DNA of 64,000 nucleotides from Candidatus Accumulibacter affinis (GTDB taxonomy: Bacteria > Pseudomonadota > Gammaproteobacteria > Burkholderiales > Rhodocyclaceae), in NCBI GenBank assembly GCA_016713625.1, contig JADJOT010000002.1:310001-374000 (forward strand), read 5' to 3'. Below are positions 7,792 through 16,922 of the stretch, piece by piece. The stretch's first letter is position 1, and every line of letters starts with the position of its first letter. The position numbers were made by a program, and so were the translations under genes. A model generated the notes under the pieces. The model was not told where the DNA came from and ran no database searches. It saw nothing but the letters and a program-made list of their open reading frames with translations.

Positions 7792-8087
7792 GTGCTGGCT
7801 CCACTGGCGCTGGTATCGCTGCTGGTGTTGGGCGCACTCTCCTTGCTTTCCGGTTTCGCAGTCGAAGTCGAAGTCGTGGAAGCAGTCGAAGGCGGCGGTT
7901 TGTTGCCATTCTTGAAGTCGGTAGCGTACCAGCCACTGCCTTTCAGCTGAAAGCCGGCAGCCGTAACCTGCTTGCTGTAGGTCATCTGACCACACTGCGG
8001 ACAGACCTCTAACGCCGAGTCGCCAAGTTTTTGCAGATGGTCTCTTTCGAAACCACACGAAGCGCAGCGATATGCGTAAATCGGCAT
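7776..8087 (-). CDS. FmdB family zinc-ribbon protein
   Basis: 103 residues. The N-terminal zinc ribbon has two CxxC pairs (CASCGFE at 8-14 and CPQCG at 29-33), followed by the family block GFQLKGSGWYATDF. The C-terminal 45 residues are Ser/Thr/Lys-rich and look unstructured. The family is a putative regulatory or nucleic-acid-binding protein of unknown role. It is first in the fmdB-DUF502-aspS run. Confidence 0.93.
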   Translation of the reverse strand: MPIYAYRCASCGFERDHLQKLGDSALEVCPQCGQMTYSKQVTAAGFQLKGSGWYATDFKNGNKPPPSTASTTSTSTAKPESKESAPNTSSDTSASGASTCADS

Positions 8088-8201
8088 GACTAACCTTCGG
8101 AAAGCACGGAAAAACGTCGGATTATACGCGAACCTGGCGCCGGTTCACCCGCTGCTGCTTCCCCTCTTCCCCTGGCTTCCCCTGGTACGCAGGCGAGAAC
8201 G

Positions 8202-9062
8202 CTACAACAGGCCGATGTAGAGACGGGTCAGTGGTTTTCCCCAGAACAGCACGAGTACTCCCGCAGCTGCCAGGTAGGGACCAAAGGGTATCGGGGCACT
8301 GCGCCCGCGTTTGGCGAGGACGATCAGGGCGATGCCGACGACGGCACCAAGGAACGATGACAGGAGTATGGTCAGGGGCAGCATTTGCCATCCTAGCCAG
8401 GCGCCAAGCGCCGCGAGCAGCTTGAAGTCTCCGTAGCCCATGCCTTCCTTGCCGGTGGTCAGCTTGAAAACCCAGTAAACCAGCCACAGAGAAAGATAAC
8501 CGCCGGCGGCGCCGAGCACTGCCGATGGCAAGTCAGCGAAAGTGCCGGACAGGTTGAACAGCAAGCCGATCCAGAGCAAAGGGAAGGTAATCGAGTCCGG
8601 CAGCAACTGCGTCTCGAAGTCGATGCAGCTTAGCGCGAGCAGGCACCAGATCAGCAGCATGGCGCCCAGCGCAGCCCAGCCGTAGCCAAAATGCCATGCC
8701 GCGAAGGCGCAGAACAGACCGCTGCTAATCTCGACCAGTGGGTAGCGCGGCGATATCGGCGTGTGACAGCCGGCGCAGCGACCGCGCAGCAGAATCCAAC
8801 TGACCACCGGAACGTTCTCGATGGCGCTGATCGCGTGACCACAGGCCGGACAGCGTGAACGGGGTTTGACCAACGATAACGATTCGCTCTCCGTCGCCTT
8901 GTCGCCGCGGAGTTCCGCGCATTGGGCACGCCAGTCACGCTCCATGATCTTTGGCAAACGATGGATCACGACGTTGAGAAAGCTGCCAACCAGCAGCCCG
9001 AGAACTCCGCAGATGAAAATGAACAGACTCAGGTCCAGGTCAACGGTCAAGGCGGTCGGCAT
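8202..9062 (-). CDS. pilD: Type IV prepilin leader peptidase / N-methyltransferase
   Basis: 286 residues, a polytopic inner-membrane aspartyl protease. The cytoplasmic Cys tetrad is present (CPACG near residue 72 and CAGCH near residue 97). The two catalytic Asp are in CIDFETQLLPD and in the GxGD motif (GMGYGDFKLL). It cleaves and N-methylates prepilins. Its start overlaps the pilC stop by one base, so pilB-pilC-pilD form one transcription unit. The coaE gene often found after pilD is not here. Confidence 0.96.
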   Translation of the reverse strand: MPTALTVDLDLSLFIFICGVLGLLVGSFLNVVIHRLPKIMERDWRAQCAELRGDKATESESLSLVKPRSRCPACGHAISAIENVPVVSWILLRGRCAGCHTPISPRYPLVEISSGLFCAFAAWHFGYGWAALGAMLLIWCLLALSCIDFETQLLPDSITFPLLWIGLLFNLSGTFADLPSAVLGAAGGYLSLWLVYWVFKLTTGKEGMGYGDFKLLAALGAWLGWQMLPLTILLSSFLGAVVGIALIVLAKRGRSAPIPFGPYLAAAGVLVLFWGKPLTRLYIGLL

Positions 9063-10300
9063 TATCCGACGACGGCACCGAGTTTGAAGATCGGCAGGTA
9101 CATGGCGATCACCATGCCGCCAATCAGCACGCCGAGAACGACCATGATCATGGGTTCCATCAGGCTTGCCAGCGCCTCGACGGCGTCGTCCACCTCCGCT
9201 TCGAAGAAGTCGGCAACCTTGCCAAGCATTGCGTCGAGAGCACCGGATTCCTCTCCGATCGCCACCATCTGGTTCACCATGTTCGGAAAGAGTTCGCTGT
9301 TCTGCATCGCGGCGGTGAGACTGGTACCGGTGCTCACCTCACCCTGGATCTGCCTTGTCCCGACTTTGTAAACATGGTTTCCGGCAGCGCCACCGACTGA
9401 TTCGAGCGATTCGACGAGGGGGACGCCGGCCGCGAACATGGTGGCCAGCGTGCGAGTCCAGCGCGCGATCACCGACTTGCGAATGATGTCGCCAAAGACC
9501 GGCATGCGGAGAAGCAGTCGGTCGAAAACGATCTGCATTTTTTCCGACCGCTTCCAGGTGTAGAAGAAGGCATAAATCGCTCCGCCGACGCCCCCGAAGA
9601 TTGCCCACCACCAGGCAATCACAAAATCGGACATGGCGATCACCACCAGGGTGGGGGTCGGCAGGTCGGCTCCGAAACTCTTGAACACTTCCTTGAACGC
9701 CGGGATCACGAAAATCATGATCACCGCCGTAATGATGAAGGCGACGACGATGATTGCCACCGGATAGAACAGTGCGGCCTTGATCTTCGACTTGATGGCG
9801 ATCATTTTTTCCTTGTAGTTGGCCAAACGATCAAGGAGTGTTTCGAGGATCCCCGCCTGTTCGCCGGCGGCAACGAGGTTGCAGTACAAGGGGTCAAATT
9901 GCAGCGGGTACTTCCTGAACGCTTGCGACAGCGAACTGCCGGTTTCCACATCCGACTTGATATCCAGCAACAGCTTGCCCACAGCGGGGTTGTCGTGCCC
10001 ACGACCAACAATTTCGAAAGTCTGGAGCAAGGGTACGCCGGCCTTCATCATCGTTGCCAACTGGCGGGTAAACAGCGTGATGTCCTTGTCGGTGATCGTC
10101 CGCCCGCTCTTGAAGCGCTGCCTGGAGATCTTGCTGACCAGGATTCCCTGGCGCCGCAGCGTCGCCTGTACGACCGTCTGGCTGGAAGCGCGTTGCTCGC
10201 CGCGGACAAGCTTGCCGGCCTTGTTTTTCCCCTCCCAGAGAAAAACATGCTCCTTGACCTCCGATGCTATCTTCCTGGTGGGTCTTGCTGCGGTGGCCAT
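9062..10300 (-). CDS. pilC: Type IV pilus inner-membrane platform protein PilC
   Basis: 412 residues of the T2SF/GspF family. The start MATAARPTRK at 10300 is chosen because AGAGG lies six bases before it; a longer frame would run into pilB. Two tandem T2SF domains are visible (about 75-200 and 280-400), each with the LxxG/GExSG pattern (VAAGEQAGILE and VAIGEESGALD) and three long hydrophobic segments. It anchors the PilB ATPase for pilus assembly. Confidence 0.97.
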   Translation of the reverse strand: MATAARPTRKIASEVKEHVFLWEGKNKAGKLVRGEQRASSQTVVQATLRRQGILVSKISRQRFKSGRTITDKDITLFTRQLATMMKAGVPLLQTFEIVGRGHDNPAVGKLLLDIKSDVETGSSLSQAFRKYPLQFDPLYCNLVAAGEQAGILETLLDRLANYKEKMIAIKSKIKAALFYPVAIIVVAFIITAVIMIFVIPAFKEVFKSFGADLPTPTLVVIAMSDFVIAWWWAIFGGVGGAIYAFFYTWKRSEKMQIVFDRLLLRMPVFGDIIRKSVIARWTRTLATMFAAGVPLVESLESVGGAAGNHVYKVGTRQIQGEVSTGTSLTAAMQNSELFPNMVNQMVAIGEESGALDAMLGKVADFFEAEVDDAVEALASLMEPMIMVVLGVLIGGMVIAMYLPIFKLGAVVG

Positions 10301-10313
10301 TCTTACCTCTTCT

Positions 10314-12029
10314 TCAAGCGTTGGTGTTGCCGAGAACCTCTTCAAGAGAAGTCAGCCCGTGCTTGACCTTCAGCAAGCCGGAACGACGCAGATCATCGAC
10401 GCCTTCCTTTCGCGCCTGGATCGCTATATCGAGCTCCGTGCCATTGGCCATGATGATGCGCTGGATCGCTTCCGTTACCGGCATGACTTCGTAAAGGCCC
10501 ACGCGGCCCTTGTAACCGCTTCCCTTGCAGCGCTCGCATTCTCCCGGGCCATACAAGGTCCAGCCACCATCCAGATCGCTGTCCAGGAACCCGGCATCGA
10601 GCAGGGTCTCGGTCGGTGTATCGAGCGCCCGCTTGCAATTGCACAACCTGCGCACCAGGCGCTGGGCAGTGATTAGCAGAATGCTTGAGGCGAGATTGAA
10701 AGTCGGGATACCCATGTTCATCAGGCGGGTCAATGTCGCCGGAGCATCATTGGTGTGCACGGTCGACAGCACCATGTGGCCGGTTTGCGCTGCCTTGATC
10801 GCAATCTCGGCCGTTTCGACGTCGCGAATCTCGCCGACCATGATGATGTCCGGGTCCTGACGAAGAAATGCCCTGAGGGCGATCGGAAAGGTCAAGCCGG
10901 CCTTGTCATCGACGTTCACCTGATTGATTCCCGGCAATGGTATTTCGGCTGGATCTTCCGCCGTCGAGATGTTTACCCCGGGTTTGTTGAGGATATTCAG
11001 ACAGCTGTAGAGGGAGACCGTCTTCCCCGAACCGGTGGGGCCGCTAACCAGGATCATTCCGTACGGCCGATGAATGGCGTCCAGGAGCACCGCCTTTTGC
11101 TCGGGTTCGTATCCCAGCGCATCGATACCCAGGTTGGCACTGGTCGGGTCGAGAATCCGCAAAACGATTTTCTCCCCGTACATCGTCGGCAAGGTGCTGA
11201 CGCGGAAGTCGATTGCCCGACTCTTCGATAGCACCAGACGCATCCGACCGTCTTGCGGAACCCGCTTCTCGGCAATGTTGAGGCGCGAAATCACTTTGAT
11301 CCGCGAGGCAATCTTGTCCTTGATGACCAGTGGCGGCGCCGCCACTTCGCGGAGAATGCCGTCGGTGCGAAAGCGGATACGATAGCTTTTTTCGTAGGGC
11401 TCGAAATGGATGTCGGACGAACCTTCGGTGATGGCGTCGAGCAGCATTTTTTGAATGAACCTGACGACCGGAGCGTCATCGACTTCAACACTCGCCGCCT
11501 CGTCGGCCCTGTCCTGGGCTTGCTCATCGACGAAATCGAGGTTGATGTCCTCGCTGCTGAGAGTCCTTAAGGTGTCCTCGGCCGTTTCGGACAGCTTCGT
11601 GACCAGGGGAGCGAGCTTGTTCTCCTCGACAATCACTGGATCGACCGTTAAACCGGTCTGAAAGCGTATCTCGTCAAGCGCACGCAGATTGGCCGGGTCG
11701 GCAATGGCGACTGCCAGGCGATTGCCGCGCTTGTGCAGGGGTACGACGCGGTGGGTGGCGATCAATTTTCGATCAATCGCATTCTTCTGGATATTCGCGT
11801 CGTCAAAGGCGCTCAGATCGAGCAACGGAAAGCCGAACTTGTCTGCGGCAAAACGCGCCAATTCAAGGTAGGTCCCTTTCTTGGCACCTACCAACTCCTC
11901 GATTAGCGAGGTCTTGCGTGCAGCGGCCTGCGCCAGCAGCGCCTCGGCCTCGGCTTCCTTGATTCGGCCGGCTTGCACAAGCGCACGGGCGAGGCCGCTT
12001 AACGGTGATTGTTGCAGATTGGCTACCAT
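10314..12029 (-). CDS. pilB: Type IV pilus assembly ATPase PilB
   Basis: 571 residues, normal for PilB; the start MVANLQQS at 12029 agrees with the family, while the upstream extension does not. The MshEN/T2SE N-terminal domain (1-150) precedes the ATPase core with Walker A GPTGSGKT, an Asp box, Walker B (DPDIIMVGEIRD) and a zinc-binding Cys set (CNCKRAL, CERCKGSGYKGR). It powers pilin polymerisation with PilC, whose gene starts 13 bases downstream. Confidence 0.97.
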   Translation of the reverse strand: MVANLQQSPLSGLARALVQAGRIKEAEAEALLAQAAARKTSLIEELVGAKKGTYLELARFAADKFGFPLLDLSAFDDANIQKNAIDRKLIATHRVVPLHKRGNRLAVAIADPANLRALDEIRFQTGLTVDPVIVEENKLAPLVTKLSETAEDTLRTLSSEDINLDFVDEQAQDRADEAASVEVDDAPVVRFIQKMLLDAITEGSSDIHFEPYEKSYRIRFRTDGILREVAAPPLVIKDKIASRIKVISRLNIAEKRVPQDGRMRLVLSKSRAIDFRVSTLPTMYGEKIVLRILDPTSANLGIDALGYEPEQKAVLLDAIHRPYGMILVSGPTGSGKTVSLYSCLNILNKPGVNISTAEDPAEIPLPGINQVNVDDKAGLTFPIALRAFLRQDPDIIMVGEIRDVETAEIAIKAAQTGHMVLSTVHTNDAPATLTRLMNMGIPTFNLASSILLITAQRLVRRLCNCKRALDTPTETLLDAGFLDSDLDGGWTLYGPGECERCKGSGYKGRVGLYEVMPVTEAIQRIIMANGTELDIAIQARKEGVDDLRRSGLLKVKHGLTSLEEVLGNTNA

Positions 12030-12123
12030 TTCTCGCGATCGGCCCTTACAACGCCTGGTGTAGCATCGTGCCGGCGACACCGGCCAGCTTGATGATGCAT
12101 TGGCGGCGCTGGTTTGTAAAGAA

Positions 12124-12142
12124 GGGGCGCGCCGGACGCCCC
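12124..12142 (-). terminator. Possible intrinsic terminator after maeB
   Basis: Read on the minus strand, GGGGCG pairs with CGCCCC around a seven-base loop and is followed by TTCTTTAC. It lies about 150 bases past the maeB stop and before pilB. The stem is only six pairs, so this is tentative. Confidence 0.42.
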
Positions 12143-12295
12143 GTAGGCCAGCACTTTCTCGCTGACCAGCGACGCCTGCCGGGGGCGGCGCGAACAAGCG
12201 CGCCTTGCCGCAAGTAGCCGGCGACCGCTGCCGCCAGTGGTGTCCCGTGTCCGCGCAGGCGCCGAGTTTCGCGCACCCGTTAACGGCACGGGCGC

Positions 12296-14584
12296 CTACT
12301 TGGTCGCTGCGTCCACCACCACCAAGGCGGTCATGTCCACCACTCGGCGGACCGTTGATGTTGGCGACAGAACGTGCACCGGGCGGGCTGCGCCGAGCAG
12401 GATCGGACCCACCGCCATGCCATCACCACCGGTCATCTTGAGCAGGTGGTGCGAGATGTTGGCGGCATCCAGGTTGGGCATCACCAGGACGTTGGCCTCA
12501 CCGACCAGCGACGACTCGGGATCCGACTGCCTCCGTATCGACTCGGAGAGCGCGCTGTCACCATGCATCTCACCGTCAACTTCCAGACCCGGCGCTCGGG
12601 CACGCACGATCGCCACCGCCGCGGCCACCTTGCGCGCCGAGGCCGTCTGTGATGACCCGAAGTTCGAATGGGAGAGCATCGCCACTTTCGGCCTGATCTT
12701 GAAGCGACGCACCACATCCGCGGCCATCAGAGTGATTTCAGCGAGTTGTTCGGCGTCGGGATCCGCGTTCACGTGCGTATCGCAGAGAAACAGGGAACGG
12801 CCAGGTAACAACAGATGGGTCATCGCTGCCATGGTCGTGCAGCCCGGCGCCTTGCCGATGATTTCATCGACCTGCCGCAGGTGATGCCCGAAACGACCGG
12901 AAAGGCCGCAGATCATTCCATCCGCATAACCAAGCCTGACCAGCATGGCGCCGATGATCGTATTGTTGTTGCGCAAGCGGGTCTTGGCGATATCGATGGT
13001 CACCCCCTGGCGTTTCCGCAACTGGTGATAGGCCGTCCAGCACTCCTTGTAGCGGGCGTCACTGTTCGGATCAACGACCTCGAAATCGGTGCCGACCACC
13101 AGTTTCGAGCCAATCCGCTGCAGTCGCGCAGCAATCACCTCGGGGCGGCCAATCAGGATCGGCCGCGTCAGACCTTCATTGATGATGATCTGCGCGGCAC
13201 GCAACATCCGCTCCTCCTCGCCGTCGGGATAGACGATCTTCGTCCGGCGCCCGCGCTTGGCGGCCGAGAAGACCGCACGCATGCCCACACCGGTCCGGTA
13301 GACGAACTCGCGCAGCTTGTCCCGGTAAGCAGCCAGGTCGGTGATCGGCCGGGTGGCCACTCCGGAACTCATCGCTGCCTGCGCCACCGCCGGCGCAATC
13401 GTGATGATCAAACGCGGATCGAAGGGCTTGGGAATCAGGTACTCGGGGCCAAACGAGAGTTCCTCACCGGGGTAGGCCATGGCCACTTCATCGCTGACCT
13501 CGTCTTGCGCCATCGCCGCAAGGGCCTGCACGCAGGCCATCTTCATTTCCTCGTTGATGGCTGTCGCACCAACATCGAGAGCGCCACGGAAAATGAACGG
13601 AAAGCACAGGACATTGTTGACCTGGTTGGGGTAGTCGGAGCGCCCGGTAGCCATGATCACGTCGGGACGAACTTCCCGGGCCAGCTCCGGCATGATCTCC
13701 GGCGTCGGATTGGCCAGAGCAAAAACGATTGGCCGCTCGGCCATGCGGGAGAGCATCTCCGGCTCGAGTATGCCAGCTTTCGATAGTCCGAGGAAAACAT
13801 CGGCGCCGTTGATCGCATCCGACAGTGTCCTGGCTTCGGTCACCCGCGCATAACGCGCCTTGGTCGGCTCCATATGCTCGTCACGGCCGACGTAAACCAC
13901 CCCTTTTGAGTCGCAAATGGTGATGTTCTCACGCACAACGCCAAGAACACACCACAGGTTGAGGCAGGAGATCGCCGCCGCGCCGGCGCCGGAACAGACC
14001 ACCTTGACTTCGTCGATCTTCCTGCCGGTCACCTTAAGAGCATTCACGATTGCCGCCGACGAAATGATCGCCGTGCCGTGCTGATCGTCATGAAAGACCG
14101 GAATCGACATGCGCTCCTTGAGCTTGGCCTCGATATAGAAACACTCGGGCGCCTTGATGTCTTCCAGATTGATGCCGCCCAGCGTCGGCTCCATCGCAGC
14201 GATCATGTCGATCAGCCGGTCAGGGTCGTTCTCGGCAAGTTCAATGTCAAAAACGTCAATTCCGGCAAACTTCTTGAACAGACAGCCCTTTCCTTCCATC
14301 ACCGGCTTCGCCGCCAGCGGACCAATGTTGCCGAGACCGAGCACGGCCGTGCCATTGGTAATGACGCCGACAAGATTGGAGCGCGAAGTGTACAGACTCG
14401 TTGCACCGGGGTCATCGACGATCGCATGGCAGGCGTAGGCAACCCCCGGAGAATAGGCCAGCGCCAGGTCGATCTGGTTGCTGAGTCCCTTGGTCGGTTG
14501 GACAGCTATCTTGCCTGCAGTTGGGTAGCGATGATACTCGAGGGCGGCCTCGCGAAGATCGTCTTGGCGCGGATCGTATTCCAT
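12296..14584 (-). CDS. maeB: NADP-dependent malic enzyme with phosphotransacetylase-like domain
   Basis: 762 residues, matching MaeB of E. coli. The N-terminal malic domain (1-160, with SLYTSRSNLVGVITNGTAVLGLGN) and NAD-binding domain (about 165-400; CSGAGAAAISCLNL) catalyse oxidative decarboxylation of malate to pyruvate with NADP. The C-terminal part from about 430 is a phosphate acetyl/butyryltransferase-like domain thought to be regulatory. The start MEYDPRQDD at 14584 has AGGAG upstream; the longer frame is not family-like. It is divergent from the EF-G paralogue, with shared 260-base upstream DNA. Confidence 0.96.
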   Translation of the reverse strand: MEYDPRQDDLREAALEYHRYPTAGKIAVQPTKGLSNQIDLALAYSPGVAYACHAIVDDPGATSLYTSRSNLVGVITNGTAVLGLGNIGPLAAKPVMEGKGCLFKKFAGIDVFDIELAENDPDRLIDMIAAMEPTLGGINLEDIKAPECFYIEAKLKERMSIPVFHDDQHGTAIISSAAIVNALKVTGRKIDEVKVVCSGAGAAAISCLNLWCVLGVVRENITICDSKGVVYVGRDEHMEPTKARYARVTEARTLSDAINGADVFLGLSKAGILEPEMLSRMAERPIVFALANPTPEIMPELAREVRPDVIMATGRSDYPNQVNNVLCFPFIFRGALDVGATAINEEMKMACVQALAAMAQDEVSDEVAMAYPGEELSFGPEYLIPKPFDPRLIITIAPAVAQAAMSSGVATRPITDLAAYRDKLREFVYRTGVGMRAVFSAAKRGRRTKIVYPDGEEERMLRAAQIIINEGLTRPILIGRPEVIAARLQRIGSKLVVGTDFEVVDPNSDARYKECWTAYHQLRKRQGVTIDIAKTRLRNNNTIIGAMLVRLGYADGMICGLSGRFGHHLRQVDEIIGKAPGCTTMAAMTHLLLPGRSLFLCDTHVNADPDAEQLAEITLMAADVVRRFKIRPKVAMLSHSNFGSSQTASARKVAAAVAIVRARAPGLEVDGEMHGDSALSESIRRQSDPESSLVGEANVLVMPNLDAANISHHLLKMTGGDGMAVGPILLGAARPVHVLSPTSTVRRVVDMTALVVVDAATK

Positions 14585-14844
14585 GTTGTCTCCTGACGCA
14601 GTGTTCGTCGACGTACAAACCCGTAAATGTAGCCGACTAACGCGGTTTACACAAAACTGATCTCGTTTGCTGGAGCTGGCGACGCCGGCCGGCTGTGTGC
14701 GCCAGACTTGCGCAGACCACCCCACGACGAACGCCCGCTCCGCCTGTCGTCGGGTTAGAATGTTCGGCGCACGCGCCAGCCACCCGTGCCAGGGGGTTAG
14801 TCCTGCAGCTGGCGGCTACGTTCGACTTGAATGGGAGATGATGA

Positions 14845-16893
14845 ATGGGCGAGACCGCCACCAGTAACCTTCGCACTGTCGCACTTGTCGGCCACGGTGC
14901 CGCCGGCAAGACAACGCTCGCTGAAAGCCTGCTCGCCGCAGCTGGCGCCATCAGCAGTCGGGGCTCCGTCGAAAGGGGCAGCACCGTCTGCGATTTCGAC
15001 CCACAGGAAAAAGAGTTTGGCCACTCGCTCAATTCGGCGCTGGCGAGCTTTTCCTGGCAAGGCGTACAGGTGCATTTGCTCGATACACCGGGTTTTCCCG
15101 ATTTCGCAGGACAGGCCATCGGCGCTCTGGCCGCGGTGGACACCGCTCTGGTGGTGATCAGCGCACAAAACGGCATCGAGCTTTCCAGCGAGCGAATGAT
15201 GAAGTTGGCAGCCGCTCGCGGAGTGTGTCGGATGATCGTGATCAACAAGATCGACGCCGATAACGTCAATCTTCCGGCGCTGGTTGGAGAAATCCGCGAA
15301 CGCTTCGGGCGTGAGTGCATGTTGCTCGATCTGCCGGCCAAACAGGCCAGCGAGGTCGTCGAGTTACTCGGGCACGACGATGGCGAGAGCGATTTCGAAT
15401 CGGTGGCAGCAGCGCACCGCGCGCTGATCGATCAGATCGTCGAGGAAGACGAAGATCTGCTCGCCAGGTACCTCGACGAGGGCGTCGATCCGAGTCCAGA
15501 CGAACTGCACCTGCCTTTCGAGAAAGCGCTGCGCGCCGGCCACCTGATTCCGATTCTCTTCGTTTCAGCAAAGACTGGCGCCGGTATTCCGCAATTGCTC
15601 GATGTTCTCGCCAGACTGGCGCCGAATCCGACCGAGGGCAACCCGCCCGCTTTCTATCGCGGCGAACCCGGCGAACCTGGGCAAGCCTTTCGGGCCGAAC
15701 CGGACCCGCAGAAGCATGTCCTGGCGCACGTCTTCAAGGTCGTCAGCGATCCCTTCATCGGCAAGGTCGGTGTCTTCCGCGTGCATCAGGGAACCATCAG
15801 GAAGGATTCGCAGCTTTTCGTCGGCGATAGCAAGCGTCCGTTCAAGGTCGGTCACATCTATCGCCTGCAGGGCAAGGAATACGTCGAGGCCGAAACCCTG
15901 GTTCCTGGTGACCTGGGCGCGATTGCCAAGGTCGACGAAATCGAGTTCGACTGCGTGCTGCACGACTCGCATGACGAAGATCACATCCACTTGAGGCCGC
16001 TAGAGTTCCCGCAGCCAATGCAGGGGCTGGCCGTGCATGCACACCGCAAGGCCGATGAGCAGCGGCTGTTCGAGATCCTCCACAAGCTGGAGGTCGAAGA
16101 CCCATGTTTCATCGTCGAGCGTCATCCGACGACCAACGAGACGGTGATTCGCGGTATCGGCGAGATGCACCTGCGCGCCAAACTGACGCGCTTGGCGCAG
16201 CAGTACAAACTCGAACTCGACACCACGCCGCCACAGATTGCCTATCGCGAAGCGATTACCGCTACCGCCGAAGGACACTGTCGGCACAAGAAACAAAGCG
16301 GCGGCGCCGGGCAGTTTGGTGAAGTGATGCTGCGCGTCGAGCCGCTCGAACGCGGCGCCGGTTTCGAGTTCGCGGACATCGTCAAAGGCGGCGTAATCCC
16401 GGGAGTGTTCATGGCAGCCGTCGAGAAGGGCGTCCGCCAGGCGCTGGCGGACGGCGTCGTTGCCGGCTTTCCGGTGCAGGACCTGCGGGTCACCGTACAC
16501 GACGGCAAATCGCATCCGGTCGATGGCAAGGACATCGCCTTCTTCACAGCTGCGCGCAAAGCGACGGCCGAGGCGATTCGGGCCGCCAAACCGATCGTCC
16601 TCGAACCGGTCGTCGATATCGAAATCCTGGCGCCAGACGCCATGACTGGTGATGTCACCGGTGACCTGTCCAGCAAGCGCGGCCACCTGACCGGCACCCA
16701 ACCGCGCGGCGCCGGGGTCATGGCGATTAACGGCCAAGCGCCGCTGGCCGAACTCGAGGGCTACCAGTCGCGCCTCAAGTCGCTGACCGGCGGCCAGGGC
16801 TCGTACAGTATCGCTTTCTCGCACTACGCCCAGGTACCGCCGGTAACACAGCAGCACCTGGCCGCACAACACAAGGTCGTCGAAGAGGAATAA
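14845..16893 (+). CDS. Elongation factor G-like paralogue
   Basis: 682 residues. GTPase motifs are visible: G1 GHGAAGKTT (about 17-25), G3 DTPGFPD and G4 NKID. The switch I region is short and diverged from canonical EF-G. Domains II-V follow, ending with domain IV GQFGEVMLRVEPLERG and domain V. Its P-loop differs from true EF-G (AHIDAGKTT), placing it with the FusA2/EF-G-like group, whose role is uncertain. GGGAG precedes the ATG by seven bases. plsB follows after 29 bases on the same strand. No ribosomal protein genes are near, which also argues against it being the main EF-G. Confidence 0.93.
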   Translation: MGETATSNLRTVALVGHGAAGKTTLAESLLAAAGAISSRGSVERGSTVCDFDPQEKEFGHSLNSALASFSWQGVQVHLLDTPGFPDFAGQAIGALAAVDTALVVISAQNGIELSSERMMKLAAARGVCRMIVINKIDADNVNLPALVGEIRERFGRECMLLDLPAKQASEVVELLGHDDGESDFESVAAAHRALIDQIVEEDEDLLARYLDEGVDPSPDELHLPFEKALRAGHLIPILFVSAKTGAGIPQLLDVLARLAPNPTEGNPPAFYRGEPGEPGQAFRAEPDPQKHVLAHVFKVVSDPFIGKVGVFRVHQGTIRKDSQLFVGDSKRPFKVGHIYRLQGKEYVEAETLVPGDLGAIAKVDEIEFDCVLHDSHDEDHIHLRPLEFPQPMQGLAVHAHRKADEQRLFEILHKLEVEDPCFIVERHPTTNETVIRGIGEMHLRAKLTRLAQQYKLELDTTPPQIAYREAITATAEGHCRHKKQSGGAGQFGEVMLRVEPLERGAGFEFADIVKGGVIPGVFMAAVEKGVRQALADGVVAGFPVQDLRVTVHDGKSHPVDGKDIAFFTAARKATAEAIRAAKPIVLEPVVDIEILAPDAMTGDVTGDLSSKRGHLTGTQPRGAGVMAINGQAPLAELEGYQSRLKSLTGGQGSYSIAFSHYAQVPPVTQQHLAAQHKVVEEE

Positions 16894-16922
16894 GCGAAGC
16901 GGCAGGGACGGACCGGGCAGTC

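Noticed and set aside
12815..13786. Plus-strand open frame inside maeB
   Set aside because: Antisense to a full-length malic enzyme gene; no ribosome site or domain.
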